Below are positions 12,407-14,241 of a stretch of DNA of 14,241 nucleotides, piece after piece. The position numbers were made by a program, and so were the translations under genes. Positions within the stretch are counted from its first letter, which is position 1; each line of letters starts with the position of its first letter. The notes under the pieces were generated by a model. The model was given only the letters and a program-made list of their open reading frames with translations, was not told the origin of the DNA and searched no databases. This stretch comes from an uncultured Eubacteriales bacterium (GTDB lineage: Bacteria; Bacillota; Clostridia; Oscillospirales; CAG-382): assembly GCA_934444485.1 (NCBI GenBank), contig CAKSCN010000054.1, forward strand, positions 1-14,241. Direction: 5' to 3'.

Positions 12407-13738
12407 TTGATTACCCGACTTATTGTTTTACAGATTGCTCTCATTGCGCTCAACGCATTTTTCGCAAGTGCCGAGGCGGCGATTATTACGGTAAACGACG
12501 CAAGACTCGCAAAGCTTGCCGCTGACGGAGACAAACGTGCCGCAAGGCTTGTAAAGCTCACGTCGAAGCCCAACAGATTTCTCGACACTATTCAGGCGCT
12601 GCTTACGCTCACGGGATTTATCGGAAGTGCGTTTGCCGCTCTGAATTTTTCGGAATACGCCGTCGATTTCCTTGTAAGCCTCGGCTTGTCCGAGTCCGGT
12701 ACGCCGGTTCTGCGCACCGTATCCGCACTTGTAATTACGGTTATACTTGCGTTTCTGACGCTCATTCTCGGTGAGATAGTACCCCGCCGTGCGGTGGTGC
12801 AGAATGCCGAGGCGGCTGCTCTTGCGCTTTCGGGACCGGTATGCTTTTTTGCGGCGGTGTTCTCTCCGTTTGTGTCGGTTGTTACGGCAATTTCAAACGG
12901 AATACTCCGCATTATGGGCATTGACCCCGAGAACTGCGGCGAGCAGGTGACCGAAGAGGGAATACGCATGATGGTGGACGCCGGAAGCGAAAAGGGTGCG
13001 ATTGACGAGGACGAAAAGGAGCTTATACAGAACGTATTCGAGTTTGACGATCTGCCGATAGAGGAGCTTTGCACGCACAGGACGAATCTCACGCTTCTCT
13101 GGACGGAGGATCCCCCGGAAAAGTGGGACGAGATAATTCACGACAGCGAGCACAGTATGTACCCGGTTTGCGACGAGAACATAGACGACGTTGTGGGCGT
13201 ACTCAATGCGAGAAAGTACTTTAGGCTCACAGACAAGAGCCGTGAGAACGTGATGAAGAATGCCGTTGCGCCGGCGTACTTCATTCCGGGAAGCGTTAAG
13301 GCGGACGTTCTGTTCAAGAATATGAAGTCGAACGGAAACACGTTTGCGGTTGTTGTTGACGAATACGGCGGAGTGAGCGGAGTCATCACGATATACGACC
13401 TCATACAGGCGATAGTGGGCGACCTTGACGCCGACGGTGAGGACGGCGGTGCGAACGAGGATATCGAGAAGCTCGAGGACGGCACATGGCGCATAACCGG
13501 CACGGCGGACATCGAAGAGGTCGAGGAGGCGCTCGGCATAAAGTTCCCGGAGGACGAGGACTACGAGACGTTCGGCGGCTTTGTATTTGCAAATTACGGC
13601 TCTATCCCCGATGACGGCACGACCTTTGAGCTTGACTCCGACGGCCTGCACGTCAAGGTCCTCGAAATTAAGGACCACCGCCTCATGAACTCCGTGGTCA
13701 CCGTCCTACCTCCCGAAGAGAACGACGAGGAGAAGTAA
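12407..13738 (+). CDS. CNNM/CBS/CorC_HlyC domain membrane transporter
   Basis: A 443-residue inner-membrane protein of the family once called hemolysins, now linked to magnesium or other divalent cation and sodium transport. Residues 1-175 form the CNNM (DUF21) domain with hydrophobic segments near 1-28, 63-82, 100-122 and 137-170. The conserved GEIVPRR (122-128) follows the third. The cytoplasmic start EKGAIDEDEKELIQNVFEFDD (196-216) is family-typical. A CBS pair follows at about 218-340 (MYPVCDENIDDVVGVLNARKY, then FAVVVDEYGGVSGVITIYDL). The CorC_HlyC domain spans about 352-437. Length and domain order are normal. The start is TTG 12407, about 12 nt after AAAGGA; no better start is in frame. 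It has its own promoter and a long leader. The transported ion and direction are not proven by sequence. Confidence 0.92.
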   Translation: MITRLIVLQIALIALNAFFASAEAAIITVNDARLAKLAADGDKRAARLVKLTSKPNRFLDTIQALLTLTGFIGSAFAALNFSEYAVDFLVSLGLSESGTPVLRTVSALVITVILAFLTLILGEIVPRRAVVQNAEAAALALSGPVCFFAAVFSPFVSVVTAISNGILRIMGIDPENCGEQVTEEGIRMMVDAGSEKGAIDEDEKELIQNVFEFDDLPIEELCTHRTNLTLLWTEDPPEKWDEIIHDSEHSMYPVCDENIDDVVGVLNARKYFRLTDKSRENVMKNAVAPAYFIPGSVKADVLFKNMKSNGNTFAVVVDEYGGVSGVITIYDLIQAIVGDLDADGEDGGANEDIEKLEDGTWRITGTADIEEVEEALGIKFPEDEDYETFGGFVFANYGSIPDDGTTFELDSDGLHVKVLEIKDHRLMNSVVTVLPPEENDEEK

Positions 13739-13791
13739 CGGCAGCTTACGGGAGTTACGGGAGCCGCTCGCCGCGGAGGCGTCTGCGACAC

Positions 13792-13813
13792 GTTCTTTCT
13801 TGAAAGAAAGAAC
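13792..13813. repeat. Post-operon palindrome, copy 2
   Basis: GTTCTTTCTT (13792-13801) and AAGAAAGAAC (13804-13813) are identical in both arms to the copy at 5633-5654. Only the two central bases differ. CAAAGAACTTT follows, also nearly the same. Confidence 0.7.
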
Positions 13814-13852
13814 CAAAGAACTTTATCCTATAGTAATTTGAAGGCTGTACCG

Positions 13853-13885
13853 AAGTCGGCGTCCATAAACGCAAGCCGCCGACTT
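13853..13885 (+). repeat. Conserved-loop hairpin, copy C
   Basis: AAGTCGGCG (13853-13861) pairs perfectly with CGCCGACTT (13877-13885) around a loop containing CCATAAACGCAAG, similar to the loops of copies A and B. No T tract follows. Confidence 0.6.
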
Positions 13886-13969
13886 AGATGAGCAAGACCG
13901 TGCGTATCGGAGGATATTCCGTTCAACCTCGACGAGGTCTCGGTCGAAGGGGAGCTTTGGGGCGGTGCG

Positions 13970-14027
13970 TATCCGAGATAGTACGAAAGTCGGTCACCAT
14001 ATATTCAAGTGACCGACTTAGATTTTT
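13970..14027 (+). repeat. Conserved-loop hairpin, copy B (terminator-like)
   Basis: The flank TATCCGAGATAGTACG (13970-13985) is identical to that at 5897-5912. A perfect 11-bp stem, AAGTCGGTCAC (13987-13997) with GTGACCGACTT (14009-14019), closes the loop CATATATTCAA, followed by AGATTTTT. Confidence 0.7.
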
Positions 14028-14172
14028 GTAGGCGTAAATTTTGAGGGACTGTAATTTGTAGCTTGTACCGTTCACCGATTTTACGCCTCGCACGGCTCGA
14101 CTGCAAAATTCGGCGAAGAGGGGGTTTTGGGGCAGTGCGAAGCTTGAAATTAGCACTTTCTCCTTGGTGTAT

Positions 14173-14238
14173 TGGAGGCGGCAAAGCCGCCAGAGAAATT
14201 GCGAAGCAATTTACTCTCGAGTTGACCGTGTCAACTCC
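14173..14238. repeat. Nested palindromic module, copy 2
   Basis: GGCGGC-AAA-GCCGCC is followed by AGAGAAATTGC-GAA-GCAATTT, then ACTCTC and GAGTTGAC-CGT-GTCAACTC (14219-14237). The outer frame and last stem match 6474-6542, while the inner hairpin is different. Confidence 0.75.
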
Positions 14239-14241
14239 GGA

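Larger units (their letters stand above)
13739..14241. other. Repeat-filled stretch after the CNNM gene
   Basis: No credible gene is present. It holds a CTCGCCGC-containing segment, the post-operon palindrome at 13792-13813 and two conserved-loop hairpins. Sequence around 14023-14060 resembles 5950-5985, AGTGCGAAGCT and TTAGCACTTTCTCC at 14133-14162 are shared with 6122-6152, and a nested palindromic module lies at the end. The order parallels 5897-6165, so this is a second, diverged copy of the same composite region. The window edge cuts it. Confidence 0.7.

Overview
The window looks like a chromosomal piece from an uncultured Clostridia-type Firmicute, probably a gut Oscillospiraceae/Ruminococcaceae relative. 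This is an inference from near-50% GC, strong GGAGG-type ribosome binding sites, consensus TTGACA-17-TATAAT promoters, a lipoprotein solute receptor, and intergenic DNA packed with short palindromes and heptamer tandem repeats. No transposase, phage, rRNA or CRISPR genes are visible.

Layout: (1) 1-613, a small hairpin array, a quiet stretch, then a good promoter. (2) 614-5527, a complete branched-chain amino acid type ABC importer in the order livK-livH-livM-livG-livF, with overlapping or nearly touching genes except for a 197-nt hairpin-rich gap after livK. (3) 5528-7570, two kilobases with no convincing protein gene. It holds heptamer repeats, duplicated palindromic elements, a tRNA-Leu(UAG) with terminator bracketed by about 92-bp inverted repeats, and a run of 12 mini-hairpins. 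(4) 7571-11982, a small metabolic cluster: a Gfo/Idh/MocA protein resembling the GH109 branch, a convergent AraC-type regulator, a divergent EamA-type membrane transporter followed by a second Gfo/Idh/MocA protein, and directly after it a 57-bp remnant of the 3' end of a paralogue of the first one. (5) 11983-13738, a consensus promoter, a leader of about 320 nt with a strong intrinsic terminator, and a CNNM/CBS/CorC_HlyC cation transporter. (6) 13739-14241, more copies of the palindromic elements seen in region 3.

The liv genes form one uptake machine: lipid-anchored receptor, two permeases, two ATPases. The AraC regulator sits between the two oxidoreductase-like genes and shares its promoter region with the transporter, so it is the obvious candidate controller of a sugar or amino-sugar related function; the substrate is unknown.

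The most unusual material is non-coding. First, arrays of hairpins closed by GNA triloops or GNRA tetraloops, whose stems differ between copies with pairing preserved. Second, other palindromic modules whose internal hairpins have been swapped. Third, the long terminator-containing leader of the CNNM gene, which matches no riboswitch class that I recognise. All calls were made by eye, without database searches.
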